Shown: positions 27,963 to 36,672 of the stretch, in pieces
Position numbering within the stretch: position 1 is the first letter of the stretch
How the letters are laid out: every line of letters begins with the position of its first letter
Assembly: GCF_021300775.1 (NCBI RefSeq)
Contig: NZ_JAJTJP010000001.1
Location: 62,001 to 126,000, forward strand
Direction of reading: 5' to 3'
DNA: 64,000 nt
DNA from: Parvimonas micra
Lineage (GTDB): Bacteria; Bacillota; Clostridia; Tissierellales; Peptoniphilaceae
The notes under the pieces: model-generated
The model's input: only the letters and a program-made list of their open reading frames with translations
Database searches by the model: none
Told to the model about the DNA's origin: nothing
Program-made: the position numbers and the translations under genes

Positions 27963-29162
27963 ATGACAACATTTAAGGTTAAAGAAGTAAGTAAGTATAT
28001 TGCAAATGTACTTAGAAGAGATTCTTTTTTATCCAATATTAGTGTTGAAGGCGAAGTATCTAATTTTAAAAAATCGGGAGGACATAGTTATTTTAGTATA
28101 AAAGATGATGAAGCTATGCTAAAATGCGTTGTTTTTAAAACAGTACCGATTGCACAAAATTTAAATCTTACTGACGGACAGAAGGTTGTTGTAACCGGAA
28201 CCGTTATGACTTATGAAAAGGGTAGCTACTATCAAATCCTTTGTAAAAATGTTGAAGAGGTTGGGCGTGGAAATTTATATGAACAATTTCTAGCTCTTAA
28301 AGAAAAACTTTCAAAAGAAGGCCTCTTTAATGCTGAATTTAAAAAACCTATTCCGAAATTTCCAAAGAATATCGGAGTTGTTACAGCTAAAAATGGAGCT
28401 GCTATTCGTGATATCTTAAATACTTTAAGAAGAAGATATAGGATTGCGAATATCTATTTTTATCCTGCAAAAGTTCAAGGAATTGGTGCTAGTGAGGAAA
28501 TAGCTGAAGGTGTTAAATACTTAGATTCACTCGATTTTATTGATACAATAATAGTCGGTAGAGGTGGTGGTTCTTTTGAAGATTTGAATGCGTTTAATGA
28601 TGAAAATCTTATTAGAACCATTTTTAATTGTAAAAAACCAATTATTTCAGCAGTAGGTCATGAGATAGATACAATGCTTACGGATTATGTTGCAGATAAA
28701 AGAGCAGCGACTCCGACAGCAGGTGCAGAGCTTTCATCAGTGAGTATGGATGAGTTAAAAGAATTTTTAAGTCAAGCTGAGAAAAAACTTAATAAAAATA
28801 TTTTAGAGGAAATTTCTGCTGAAAAAATTCAGCTAGAACATTTTAAGAAAGAATTGGAATATTATAATCCAGTTAATAGAATTACTACATTAAAAGAAAA
28901 TCTAGAGAATTTAAGAAAATCATTGGACGAAAAAATAAATGCTGTATTTAAGTATAATAAACAATTACTAGACTTTAAAAGACAATCTTTGGAGATTATT
29001 AATCCAACAAGTGTTTTAGAGAGAGGATATAGTATTATTTATAATGATAAAAATGAAATTGTAAAAGATATTAAGGATGTAAATGTAGGAGATTCTTTGA
29101 AACTTAAGGTTTCTAATGGAGAAATTATTTCCGATATTAAGGAGATTATAGATGGCAATTAA
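27963..29162 (+). CDS. xseA: Exodeoxyribonuclease VII large subunit
   Basis: XseA is the catalytic subunit of the single-strand-specific exonuclease VII. The N-terminal OB domain (about 1-100) includes VEGEVSNFKKSGGHSYFSIK. The nuclease domain shows VVTAKNGAAIRDILNTLRRR, VGRGGGSFEDL, ISAVGHEIDTMLTDYVADKR and ATPTAGAE. A coiled-coil region and the C-terminal NPTSVLERGYSII segment follow. ATG 27963 is preferred to TTG 27960 with the site AGGAGAA. xseB overlaps the 3' end by 11 bases. The length of about 399 residues is normal. Confidence 0.96.
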   Translation: MTTFKVKEVSKYIANVLRRDSFLSNISVEGEVSNFKKSGGHSYFSIKDDEAMLKCVVFKTVPIAQNLNLTDGQKVVVTGTVMTYEKGSYYQILCKNVEEVGRGNLYEQFLALKEKLSKEGLFNAEFKKPIPKFPKNIGVVTAKNGAAIRDILNTLRRRYRIANIYFYPAKVQGIGASEEIAEGVKYLDSLDFIDTIIVGRGGGSFEDLNAFNDENLIRTIFNCKKPIISAVGHEIDTMLTDYVADKRAATPTAGAELSSVSMDELKEFLSQAEKKLNKNILEEISAEKIQLEHFKKELEYYNPVNRITTLKENLENLRKSLDEKINAVFKYNKQLLDFKRQSLEIINPTSVLERGYSIIYNDKNEIVKDIKDVNVGDSLKLKVSNGEIISDIKEIIDGN

Positions 29163-29409
29163 GTTAGAAAATTACGATAAGGGAATTGAAGAGCTTATAA
29201 AAATTGTAAATACTTTAGAAAAAGAACAATTAAGTCTTGAAAAGAGTATTGAATTATATAAAAAGGGAATTAAACTTCATAAAGAATTAGTTGAAATTCT
29301 TGAAAAAGAAGAGGGAAGACTTTTCTTATTTGATGAAAATTCAGAGTCTGAAGTTCAAAAATTTGTTGAGAAAACATTAGAAGATGGACAAGTGAGTTTA
29401 GAGTTATAA
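29152..29409 (+). CDS. xseB: Exodeoxyribonuclease VII small subunit
   Basis: This is the 85-residue helical subunit that pairs with XseA. The family pattern NYDKGIEELIKIVNTLEKEQ, then LSLEKSIELYKKGIKLHKEL and a final GRLFLFD-like segment are clear. It overlaps xseA by 11 bases, and its stop shares a base with the start of the prenyl synthase gene, so the translation of all three is linked. Confidence 0.94.
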   Translation: MAIKLENYDKGIEELIKIVNTLEKEQLSLEKSIELYKKGIKLHKELVEILEKEEGRLFLFDENSESEVQKFVEKTLEDGQVSLEL

Positions 29410-30257
29410 TGGACAATTTTTTAAGTTTGATTGAAGAAGATAAAAGAATTATTGAAGATAGACTAGATTTAGTTTATAAAAATCAAAATGAATTCGAAAA
29501 AATGTGTGCATATTCTTTTTCTGTTGGTGGAAAGAGGATAAGAGCAATTTTACTTTTAGAGTCTTTTAAAAGTTATAAGGAAGTTTCTGATTTAGCTTTA
29601 GACTTTGCTATTTCTCTTGAGCTTATACATAATTACTCTCTTGTTCATGATGATTTACCTGAAATGGATGATGACAAATTTAGAAGAGGAGTTCTTTCTG
29701 TTTATGGTAAATTTGGACAATCAAATGCAGTATTGGTTGGAGATGAACTTTTAAATAATGCAAATTTAATTATGTTTAAAGCTATTAAAAAACTTGATAA
29801 TATTCAAGAGATAAAAAATGCAGTTAGTGCAAGTGAAATTATTCTTAATTCTAGTGGAATAAATGGAATGATTTATGGTCAATTTTTAGATCTTGAAAAT
29901 AAGGTAGAAGATTTAAGCGATATTGAAAAAATAAATGATTTAAAAACAGGAGAGCTTTTTAAAGCTGCTATTTTATCAGGAGCAAAACTGGCTGGAGCTA
30001 GTGATGAAGATTTGCTTCACTTAGAAATCTATGCAAAAAATTTGGGACTTGTTTTCCAACTTCAAGATGATTTATTCGATTTTGAAGAGGATGTTAAACT
30101 TAATAAAAAGACTTTTGCAACTGTTCTTGGGAAAAATGAAGTTGAAAAGAAAATTAATGATTTAAATCGTATTTCTTTTGAAGAAATAAATAAAATTTCT
30201 GGGAATAAAGATTTCTTTATAGACTTTATAGACTTTATGGCAAAAAGGACATACTAA
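29409..30257 (+). CDS. ispA: Short-chain (E)-prenyl diphosphate synthase (farnesyl/geranylgeranyl type)
   Basis: The enzyme condenses isopentenyl diphosphate with allylic diphosphates to C15/C20 products for quinone- and undecaprenyl-type lipids. The first aspartate-rich motif is LVHDDLPEMDDDKFRRG, and the second is FQLQDDLFDFEED, which has the usual DDxxD. KRIRA near residue 45 binds the pyrophosphate. The 282 residues and the position after xseB match bacterial IspA. Chain length cannot be fixed from sequence alone. The ATG overlaps the xseB stop by one base. Confidence 0.93.
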   Translation: MDNFLSLIEEDKRIIEDRLDLVYKNQNEFEKMCAYSFSVGGKRIRAILLLESFKSYKEVSDLALDFAISLELIHNYSLVHDDLPEMDDDKFRRGVLSVYGKFGQSNAVLVGDELLNNANLIMFKAIKKLDNIQEIKNAVSASEIILNSSGINGMIYGQFLDLENKVEDLSDIEKINDLKTGELFKAAILSGAKLAGASDEDLLHLEIYAKNLGLVFQLQDDLFDFEEDVKLNKKTFATVLGKNEVEKKINDLNRISFEEINKISGNKDFFIDFIDFMAKRTY

Positions 30258-30991
30258 TGGAAAGAGCAGATATTTGTTTAGTAAATTTAGGGCTTGCTAA
30301 GTCTAGAACTTATGCTAAAAAGATTATTTCTGAAAAAAGAGCATTTTATGATGGAAAAGTAATAGAAAAAGTGTCCATGCTAATTGAAGATGAAAAGTTA
30401 ATAACAATAAACTCAACATTTGAAGATACTTATGTTGGCAGAGGGGCAATTAAATTGGACTGTGCAATTAAAAATTTTAATCTCAATTTGAATAATTTAG
30501 TTTGTATGGATATAGGAGCCTCAACTGGTGGTTTTACTCAAATCATGTTAAATGAGAATGCTAAAAAAGTTTATGCAATAGATGTTGGTAGAGATCAACT
30601 TGTAGATAGTTTATTAAATGATAAAAAGGTTATAAGTCTTGAAAATACAAATTTTAGATATTTAGATTTTGAAATAATTGGAGAAAAAGTCGATTTTATT
30701 TCGATAGATGTCTCATTTATTTCTTTAAGATATATCTTTGAAAATTTGCATAAATTTTTAAAAGAAGATAGCTTAATTGTTGCATTAATTAAGCCACAAT
30801 TTGAATGCGAAGGAAAAAGTCTTAGTAAGAAAGGTATTGTCAAGTCTGAAAAAGTAATTGATAATGTTATTGAGAAAATTAGACTGTATGCTTTAGCTAA
30901 TAAATTAGAAATTATTTCCATCATTGATTCTCCAATTCTTGGAGGAGATGGGAATAAAGAAAAATTAGCACTTATTAAAGGAGTTTTTTAA
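30257..30991 (+). CDS. tlyA: TlyA-family S4-domain rRNA 2'-O-methyltransferase / hemolysin A homologue
   Basis: TlyA proteins methylate cytidines in 16S and 23S rRNA. The 244-residue protein has an N-terminal S4 RNA-binding domain (RADICLVNLGLAKSRTYAKK, then IISEKRAFYDGKVIEK) and a Rossmann methyltransferase domain. That domain includes YVGRGAIKLD, MDIGASTGGFTQIML (AdoMet site) and VALIKPQFECE. The old name hemolysin refers to phenotype only. It overlaps the prenyl synthase stop by one base. The order xseAB-ispA-tlyA-argR-recN is a conserved Firmicutes cluster. Confidence 0.94.
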   Translation: MERADICLVNLGLAKSRTYAKKIISEKRAFYDGKVIEKVSMLIEDEKLITINSTFEDTYVGRGAIKLDCAIKNFNLNLNNLVCMDIGASTGGFTQIMLNENAKKVYAIDVGRDQLVDSLLNDKKVISLENTNFRYLDFEIIGEKVDFISIDVSFISLRYIFENLHKFLKEDSLIVALIKPQFECEGKSLSKKGIVKSEKVIDNVIEKIRLYALANKLEIISIIDSPILGGDGNKEKLALIKGVF

Positions 30992-31000
30992 GAGGTTTTT

Positions 31001-31453
31001 ATGAAAAAATATACAAGACAAAGAATTATTCTAGATTTAGTTGAAAATAATGAAATAAAAACGCAGGAAGAACTATCAGAATGTTTAGAAAAGAAAGGTA
31101 TTCGTTCTACACAAGCAACTGTTTCTAGAGATATTAAGGAATTAAAAATTTTAAAAGTTCAAAATAAAAAAGGTGAATATAAGTATAAAGTTGTGGACTC
31201 AATTTACGAATCCTTAGATGAAAGATTAAATAAGATTTGTAAACTTGCGATTTTGTCTATAAAACATAATGAAGATATGATACTTATAAAGACTATTCCA
31301 CATACGGCAAGTATTTGTGGATCATATATTGAAAGTGCCAAGTTGAAAATGGTTAGTGGTATTGTAACTGGTACTGATACTATTTTTATTGCAGTTGATG
31401 ACAAATCTTTTTTAGATTCTGTAATTGAAGATATAAAGAAACTAGTAAGGTAG
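31001..31453 (+). CDS. argR: Arginine repressor ArgR
   Basis: ArgR is a hexameric regulator that binds ARG boxes with arginine as co-repressor. The N-terminal winged helix shows TRQRIILDLVENNEIKTQEE and STQATVSRDIKELKILKV. The C-terminal oligomerisation and ligand domain includes the modified motif IKTIPHTASICGSYIESA and the Asp-containing VTGTDTIFIAV. The length of 150 residues is normal. No arginine genes are in the window; its place before recN is the conserved Firmicutes arrangement. Confidence 0.95.
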   Translation: MKKYTRQRIILDLVENNEIKTQEELSECLEKKGIRSTQATVSRDIKELKILKVQNKKGEYKYKVVDSIYESLDERLNKICKLAILSIKHNEDMILIKTIPHTASICGSYIESAKLKMVSGIVTGTDTIFIAVDDKSFLDSVIEDIKKLVR

Positions 31454-31460
31454 GGATTTT

Positions 31461-33179
31461 ATGTTATCTGAATTATATATAAGGAATTTAGCGATTGTTG
31501 ATGAAATAAAAATTTCCTTTACTGAAGGACTTAATATTTTAACGGGAGAAACAGGAACTGGTAAGTCTATAATTATCGGTGCTATTTCTTTGCTTTGTGG
31601 TGGGAGAGCTAATACTTCATCCATAGGCAAACGTGGTGATACTGCTTATGTGGAAGGAGTTTTTTTCCTTTCAGAATATGACGAAACAATAATGAAAAAT
31701 AAATTTGAATTGCTAGAATTAGATATAGAAATTGAAGATAATATGTTAGTTATTTCAAGAACTGTAAGTAAAAATGGAAGATCAGTTTCAAAGATAAATA
31801 ATAGAACTGTAAATAATTCTATTCTATCAGAAATAATGATAAATATTTTAAATGTTTGTGGACAACATGATAGCTACACTCTATTTAATAGAACAGATTT
31901 TGTTGAGGTTTTAGACAGTTTTTGTGATGATGAATTTAGAAAAAAATTAAGAGAAATAGAAGTACTATATGGAAAAATTAAAAAGACTAGTACTGATTTA
32001 AAGAAGTTAAAAAATAGAGTTAATAATTTTGATGAAAATATTGAAGAAATAAAAGCTGAGATTGAAGAGCTTAATAGCTTAGACTTAGAAACATTAGATG
32101 AAGAATTCATTGAAAATGAGCTTGATAAATATAATAATAGTCAAGCTATTTTAGGTTGTTGTGGAAATTTAATTGAACTTTTTGATGGCGAGACTTCAGA
32201 GGTCAATGCTTTTTCTATTTTGAACGAGATAAATAGAAATATTGCACTTCTTGAAGAAAATGATAAAACTGTTAAATTAAGTGAAGACTTTGAAAATCTT
32301 TCTTTTGGTCTAAAAGAGATTTATGCAAAAATACAAGACTATTATTCAAATATTTATATTGATGAAGAAAGTTTAATGATTTTACAAGAAAAATTCAATC
32401 TTTTGAACGACTTAAAGAGAAAACTTAAGACGGATAAAAACGGATTAATAAAATATAAAAATTCATTAGAAGAAGATATATATTTACTTGAACATTCAAA
32501 AGATTTACTACTGGAAGAAAACAATAAACTTAAAAATTTAAGTGAAGAATATAAAAAACTTGCAAATGAAATTTCAAGTTCTAGAAAAGAAGTTGCAAGA
32601 AGAATAGAAAAATTAATTGAAAAAGAACTTTTAGATTTGGATTTAAAAAATTCAATATTTAAAATAGATATAAAAACTAATAATAAAATTACAAATATTG
32701 GTTTTGATGAAGTTACTTTTTTAATCTCTACAAATAAGGGAGAAGAGCTTCAAGAAATTTACAAGATTGCATCAGGTGGAGAACTTAGTAGAATTATGTT
32801 AGGTTTTAAAAAAGTTTTATCTGATAGAGATAAGATTGCAACTCTTGTTTTTGATGAAATTGATACGGGTATAAGTGGAGTAACTGCTCAGATAGTTGGA
32901 GAAAAACTTGCAGAGATTTCTAAAAATCATCAGCTTCTTGTAATTTCGCATTTACCACAAATTTCTGTTTTATCTGATACTCACTTTATAATAAGTAAAG
33001 AAACTATCGGAAATGTAACTTTATCTAAAGTTGTATGTGCGAATTATGATGAAAAAGTTATGGAAATTTCAAGGCTTATTGGTGGTGCAAATATTAATGA
33101 TACAACTATAAGACAATCAAAGGAAATGATTGAAATTGCAAACGAAAAAAAGGAAAGATTAAGATGTACAGAAAAGTAA
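31461..33179 (+). CDS. recN: DNA repair protein RecN
   Basis: RecN is an SMC-like ATPase that acts at double-strand breaks. The 572-residue protein has an N-terminal Walker A (ILTGETGTGKSIIIGAI) and long coiled coils between about residues 150 and 380. The C-terminal signature ASGGELSRIMLGFK and Walker B LVFDEIDTGISG complete the ATPase head. The end, NEKKERLRCTEK, overlaps the NUDIX gene start by 16 bases. It lies after argR in the standard order. Confidence 0.96.
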   Translation: MLSELYIRNLAIVDEIKISFTEGLNILTGETGTGKSIIIGAISLLCGGRANTSSIGKRGDTAYVEGVFFLSEYDETIMKNKFELLELDIEIEDNMLVISRTVSKNGRSVSKINNRTVNNSILSEIMINILNVCGQHDSYTLFNRTDFVEVLDSFCDDEFRKKLREIEVLYGKIKKTSTDLKKLKNRVNNFDENIEEIKAEIEELNSLDLETLDEEFIENELDKYNNSQAILGCCGNLIELFDGETSEVNAFSILNEINRNIALLEENDKTVKLSEDFENLSFGLKEIYAKIQDYYSNIYIDEESLMILQEKFNLLNDLKRKLKTDKNGLIKYKNSLEEDIYLLEHSKDLLLEENNKLKNLSEEYKKLANEISSSRKEVARRIEKLIEKELLDLDLKNSIFKIDIKTNNKITNIGFDEVTFLISTNKGEELQEIYKIASGGELSRIMLGFKKVLSDRDKIATLVFDEIDTGISGVTAQIVGEKLAEISKNHQLLVISHLPQISVLSDTHFIISKETIGNVTLSKVVCANYDEKVMEISRLIGGANINDTTIRQSKEMIEIANEKKERLRCTEK

Positions 33180-33697
33180 AAACTGAAGAAATTTTTGATG
33201 GTAAAATTTTGAATTTAAAACTAGAATATTTTGAAAAAGATGAAAAAATTTTAAAGAGGGAAATTGTTGAACATAAAGATGCAGTAGCAATTTTTCCAAT
33301 AGATGAAGAAGGTTTTGTATATTTAGTTAAACAATATAGATTTCCTATTCAAGAAGAATTTCTGGAAATACCAGCAGGACTTGTAGAAGTTGGAGAAAAC
33401 TATGAACAGACAGCTCTTAGAGAGTTACAAGAAGAAATTGGATTTAGTTCAAAGACTTTAGAAAAAATTTTTGAAGGATATAACAGTGTGGGTTTTTGTA
33501 CTGAAAAAACAGTAATTTACAGAGCTGATAGTCTATTTGCTTCTAAATTACCAGAAGATGATGACGAGAATTTAAGTATAGTTAGAATTCATTTTGAAGA
33601 CTTAAAAAGAATGTATTTTAATGGAGAAATAAATGATTTTAAAACAGCAATGGCTATTTTAAATGAGATAAATAGGGGGGTAGTATGGACAGTATAA
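33164..33697 (+). CDS. NUDIX hydrolase, ADP-ribose pyrophosphatase type
   Basis: The 177-residue hydrolase has a complete Nudix box: GLVEVGENYEQTALRELQEE followed by IGF, matching GX5EX7REUXEEXGU. The upstream EIPAG and the overall order match ADP-ribose pyrophosphatases (NudF type) of Firmicutes. The likely reaction is ADP-ribose to AMP and ribose-5-phosphate; a different nucleotide sugar is possible. It overlaps recN at the start and the next gene at the end, so it is embedded in the long operon. Confidence 0.9.
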   Translation: MYRKVKTEEIFDGKILNLKLEYFEKDEKILKREIVEHKDAVAIFPIDEEGFVYLVKQYRFPIQEEFLEIPAGLVEVGENYEQTALRELQEEIGFSSKTLEKIFEGYNSVGFCTEKTVIYRADSLFASKLPEDDDENLSIVRIHFEDLKRMYFNGEINDFKTAMAILNEINRGVVWTV

Positions 33698-34296
33698 TGG
33701 AGCATGTAATCGTTGGAATTGCAGTAATGTTTGTAATTGTTGCTTGTAGAATTTTCCAAGCAAATGTAGCATTAGCTTTGGGAGATGATACACCTAAGAA
33801 CAATGGTGCAACAAGTTTAAATCCTGCAAATCATATTGATTTAATGGGTTTTATTTGTTTTATAATCTTTAAGTTTGGTTGGGCAAAACCAATGGAAATT
33901 AAGATGTCAAATTTTAAAAATAGATTTTGGGGGAAAATAATTTACTCTTTATCAAATGCTTTTATGTGTTTTATAATTGCTTTAATATCAGCGATTTTAT
34001 ATATCAAGATTGGAAAGGATAATGAACTATTATTTTTACTATTTAGAGATATTTTTTCAATAAGTATAGTTTTTGGAATTATTGGATTAATACCTTTACC
34101 ACCATTTGACGGTGCAATTTTTATAAGTGCTTTTTTATCAAGTGATGTAGAGTATGAATATTTCAAACTTTCAAGTTACACAACTCTAATTTTATTAGCT
34201 TTAATAGTTACAAGAACATTTGGAACTTTCCTAACACCTATTGTTTCTGAAGTTGGGAAGCATATACTTAATCTTGCAATTTTGTTGGTGATGTAA
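33685..34296 (+). CDS. Site-2-protease-like (M50) membrane protein without catalytic HExxH
   Basis: The 203-residue protein has about five to six spans and clear resemblance to the small M50B proteins (YwhC type) often found before scpA. The segment ALALGDDTPKNNGATSLNPA followed by NHIDLMGF equals the family block after the zinc site, and LPLPPFDGAIF equals the second motif with its Asp. The expected HExxH in the first helix is replaced: VIVACRIFQANVALALG has Cys-Arg where His-Glu should be and Gln in place of the second His. It is probably not a protease and may bind membrane proteins as a pseudo-enzyme. It overlaps the NUDIX gene and abuts scpA. Confidence 0.85.
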   Translation: MDSIMEHVIVGIAVMFVIVACRIFQANVALALGDDTPKNNGATSLNPANHIDLMGFICFIIFKFGWAKPMEIKMSNFKNRFWGKIIYSLSNAFMCFIIALISAILYIKIGKDNELLFLLFRDIFSISIVFGIIGLIPLPPFDGAIFISAFLSSDVEYEYFKLSSYTTLILLALIVTRTFGTFLTPIVSEVGKHILNLAILLVM

Positions 34297-35030
34297 TGCA
34301 ATTAATGGTAAATTTAGATGCCTATTCAGGTCCTTTGGATTTATTACTTGACTTAATTTCAAAACAAAAAGTTGATATTTATGATATAGAAATAAGCAAA
34401 ATAACAAGACATTATTTAGAAGTAATTGAAAATTCTATTCATAGTGAAGATACTGATATTTCTGCTTTTTTGATTATGTCTAGTACTTTAGTTGAAATTA
34501 AATCTAGAAGTTTAATTCCAAAAAATACAGACGAAGATGAGGATGAAATTGTTACAAGAGAACAATTGATTGAAAGACTTGTAGAATATAGAAAGTTCAA
34601 AAAAGTTGGAGAGTATTTTAGAAATCTTGAAGCTGATGGAAGTAAAGCATATTCAAAAATGCAATCTGATATAACAGAATATATAACAGAAGATAAAGAA
34701 ATTATTTTGAATACTGACGTAAATGTTTTATTAAATTTAATGGAAAATATTATTAATCAGTATAAAGAGAAAAACGATGAGAGTTCTTTTGATAAAATCA
34801 TAGAAAAAGATTTATTTCCAATTGAAAAGTATATTTCTATGATAAAGTCAAAATTATATGAGAAAAAAGAAGCCTATTTTGAAGAATTAATTTTTCAAAA
34901 TGGAACAAAAAGTGAGCTTATAACAATATTTATATCTATTTTGGAACTTGTTAAAAATAATTTTGTTAGGATTTTTCAAGATAAAGATAATAAAATTAAG
35001 CTTAATTTAGTGGGGGAAGAAGTTGAATAG
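34296..35030 (+). CDS. scpA: Segregation and condensation protein ScpA (kleisin)
   Basis: ScpA is the kleisin that bridges the SMC heads. The 244-residue protein shows the N-terminal kleisin block MVNLDAYSGPLDLLLDLISK and the QKVDIYDIEISKIT motif. A variable acidic middle follows, then a C-terminal winged helix (FISILELVKNNFVRIFQD). It overlaps the M50-like gene by one base and scpB by eight, as expected for an SMC-ScpAB unit. The smc gene is not in this window. Confidence 0.95.
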   Translation: MQLMVNLDAYSGPLDLLLDLISKQKVDIYDIEISKITRHYLEVIENSIHSEDTDISAFLIMSSTLVEIKSRSLIPKNTDEDEDEIVTREQLIERLVEYRKFKKVGEYFRNLEADGSKAYSKMQSDITEYITEDKEIILNTDVNVLLNLMENIINQYKEKNDESSFDKIIEKDLFPIEKYISMIKSKLYEKKEAYFEELIFQNGTKSELITIFISILELVKNNFVRIFQDKDNKIKLNLVGEEVE

Positions 35031-35604
35031 TAGAGAATATAAGCAAGTAATTGAACAGTTATTATTCGTTTACGGAGATCCTTTAAAAATTGATGATATT
35101 GCAAAAGTATTAGAAATTTCTGTAAAAGAAGCTACTGTTTTAGCTGATGAGTTGGTAGAAGAATTTGAGTTTCAAAAAAGAGGACTTGTTATTCAAAAAA
35201 TTTCTAACCATTATCAAATAAAGACCAGAAAAGAATATCATGAAACAATTTCAAAGCTGTTTGAAAAAGTTACAATGAAACATTTAACTAACTCAACTTT
35301 AGAAACTTTGGCTATAATTGCATATAAACAACCAATTACTAGACAAGAAATTGAAGAGATTAGAGGAGTTAAATGTAATAGTTCTATTGATACTTTACTT
35401 TCAAAAGACTTTATTGAAGAGGCTGGAAGACTTGATAGAATTGGAAAGCCAATTATCTATAAAACAACTTTAAATTTTTTAAATCAATTTAATTTAAAAT
35501 CGTTAAAAGATTTACCTGATATTGAGAAATTCATTTCAGATGAAGAAAAAAATCAAATAGTTGATGATGAAATAAATATGGAAATTGAAGATGAGAATAA
35601 ATAA
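35023..35604 (+). CDS. scpB: Segregation and condensation protein ScpB
   Basis: ScpB forms the dimer of tandem winged helices that binds ScpA. The 193-residue protein includes QVIEQLLFVYGDPLKIDDIA and TLETLAIIAYKQPITRQEIE, then EIRGVKCNSSIDTLLSKDFI, all typical. The start is TTG at 35023, which has GTGGGGGAA upstream; no ATG fits the family start. It overlaps scpA and rluB at its ends. The acidic tail of about 25 residues is normal for this family. Confidence 0.94.
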   Translation: MNSREYKQVIEQLLFVYGDPLKIDDIAKVLEISVKEATVLADELVEEFEFQKRGLVIQKISNHYQIKTRKEYHETISKLFEKVTMKHLTNSTLETLAIIAYKQPITRQEIEEIRGVKCNSSIDTLLSKDFIEEAGRLDRIGKPIIYKTTLNFLNQFNLKSLKDLPDIEKFISDEEKNQIVDDEINMEIEDENK

Positions 35605-36283
35605 ATTTATTGCAAATACAGGCTATTGTTCTAGAAGAAAAGCAGATTTGTTACTAGAACAGGGAAAAGTTTTTGTAAATGGAAAACTTGCAGAAAAAGG
35701 AATGGAAGTATCTGAACAAGATGAAATAACAGTTGAAGGTAAAAAAATAGCTTTAGAAGAGGTTAAAAGATATTATCTACTAAATAAGCCTATTGGATAT
35801 TCCAGTACGGCTAAGGCACAAAATCAGGAAAAAATAGTTTTAGATTTAATAGATTCCAAAGAGAGAATATATCCAGTAGGTCGATTGGATAAGGATAGCT
35901 TTGGACTTTTACTTTTAACAAATGATGGTGATTTAGCTTTTAGATTAACTCATCCAAAGCATAATGTTGAAAAAGAATACATTGTTCAAGTTGATAAAAA
36001 AATTAAAGATGGTGATTTAAATAAACTATCTGAGGGAATAATACTTGAGGGTAGAATGACTAGAGAAGCAAGGTTTGAAATATTTGATTTTAAAAATAAT
36101 ATAGTTAAAGTTTTTCTAAAAGAAGGAAGAAATAGACAGATAAGAAAAATGTTTAAAATATTAGGATATAATGTTGTTTCTTTAGAAAGAGTTGCTTTTG
36201 GAAAGATAAAACTTGGAAATTTAAAAATAGGTACTTACAGAAAACTTTGTAAAGAAGAAATAGAATATTTAAGGAGTTTATAA
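35591..36283 (+). CDS. rluB: Ribosomal large-subunit pseudouridine synthase B
   Basis: RluB makes a pseudouridine in 23S rRNA helix 89. The S4 domain is at the N-terminus (MRINKFIANTGYCSRRKADL). The catalytic Asp lies in YPVGRLDKDSFGLLLLTNDG, and other RsuA-family motifs are THPKHNVEKEYIVQV and LKEGRNRQIRKMF. I chose ATG 35591 because the protein then starts like its relatives; TTG 35585 would add two residues. It follows scpB with overlap, the usual Firmicutes order scpA-scpB-rluB. Confidence 0.94.
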   Translation: MRINKFIANTGYCSRRKADLLLEQGKVFVNGKLAEKGMEVSEQDEITVEGKKIALEEVKRYYLLNKPIGYSSTAKAQNQEKIVLDLIDSKERIYPVGRLDKDSFGLLLLTNDGDLAFRLTHPKHNVEKEYIVQVDKKIKDGDLNKLSEGIILEGRMTREARFEIFDFKNNIVKVFLKEGRNRQIRKMFKILGYNVVSLERVAFGKIKLGNLKIGTYRKLCKEEIEYLRSL

Positions 36284-36672
36284 TGATAGGATTAAAAAAT
36301 GCTACGCCAGAAGAATTTGAAGAACTTTATGTTAAATATGGAATTGGCGGAAGTATGGACTTATCTGTTCCAACTTTTTATTTTAGTTTAGTTATGGAAG
36401 AAAATATAATTGGATATGTAAAACTAACATTTAGAGATGAAGATTATTATTTAGAAGAGATAAAATACGATGAAGGAATGGAAAAATTTAATAGATTTTT
36501 TATAAAATGTATTGCTTATAAAGTATATACAAAAGAAAAGAAGAGCTTTTATTCTAGAATATTCTTTGATGGAATTTCAGGAGTAACTAAAATAAAAGAT
36601 GATTTATACATTTATGATGTAGACGAAATTTTAGAACAAGGAAAGTGTTGTAGTGGCTGTAATAATAAATAA
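36283..36672 (+). CDS. Unknown 129-residue protein with Cys-rich tail
   Basis: I do not recognise this protein. It has alternating strands and helices (MEENIIGYVKLTFRDEDYYL) that resemble part of a GNAT fold, although the acetyl-CoA loop is not evident. The C-terminus reads EQGKCCSGCNNK, with three cysteines in CCxxC that could bind metal. It overlaps rluB by one base at the start and the methyltransferase gene by 20 bases at the end, so it is a true operon member. No function can be named. Confidence 0.75.
   Translation: MIGLKNATPEEFEELYVKYGIGGSMDLSVPTFYFSLVMEENIIGYVKLTFRDEDYYLEEIKYDEGMEKFNRFFIKCIAYKVYTKEKKSFYSRIFFDGISGVTKIKDDLYIYDVDEILEQGKCCSGCNNK

Noticed and set aside
30257-30991. Hemolysin toxin
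   Set aside because: The S4 plus Rossmann methyltransferase architecture marks an rRNA methyltransferase; the name hemolysin A is historical.
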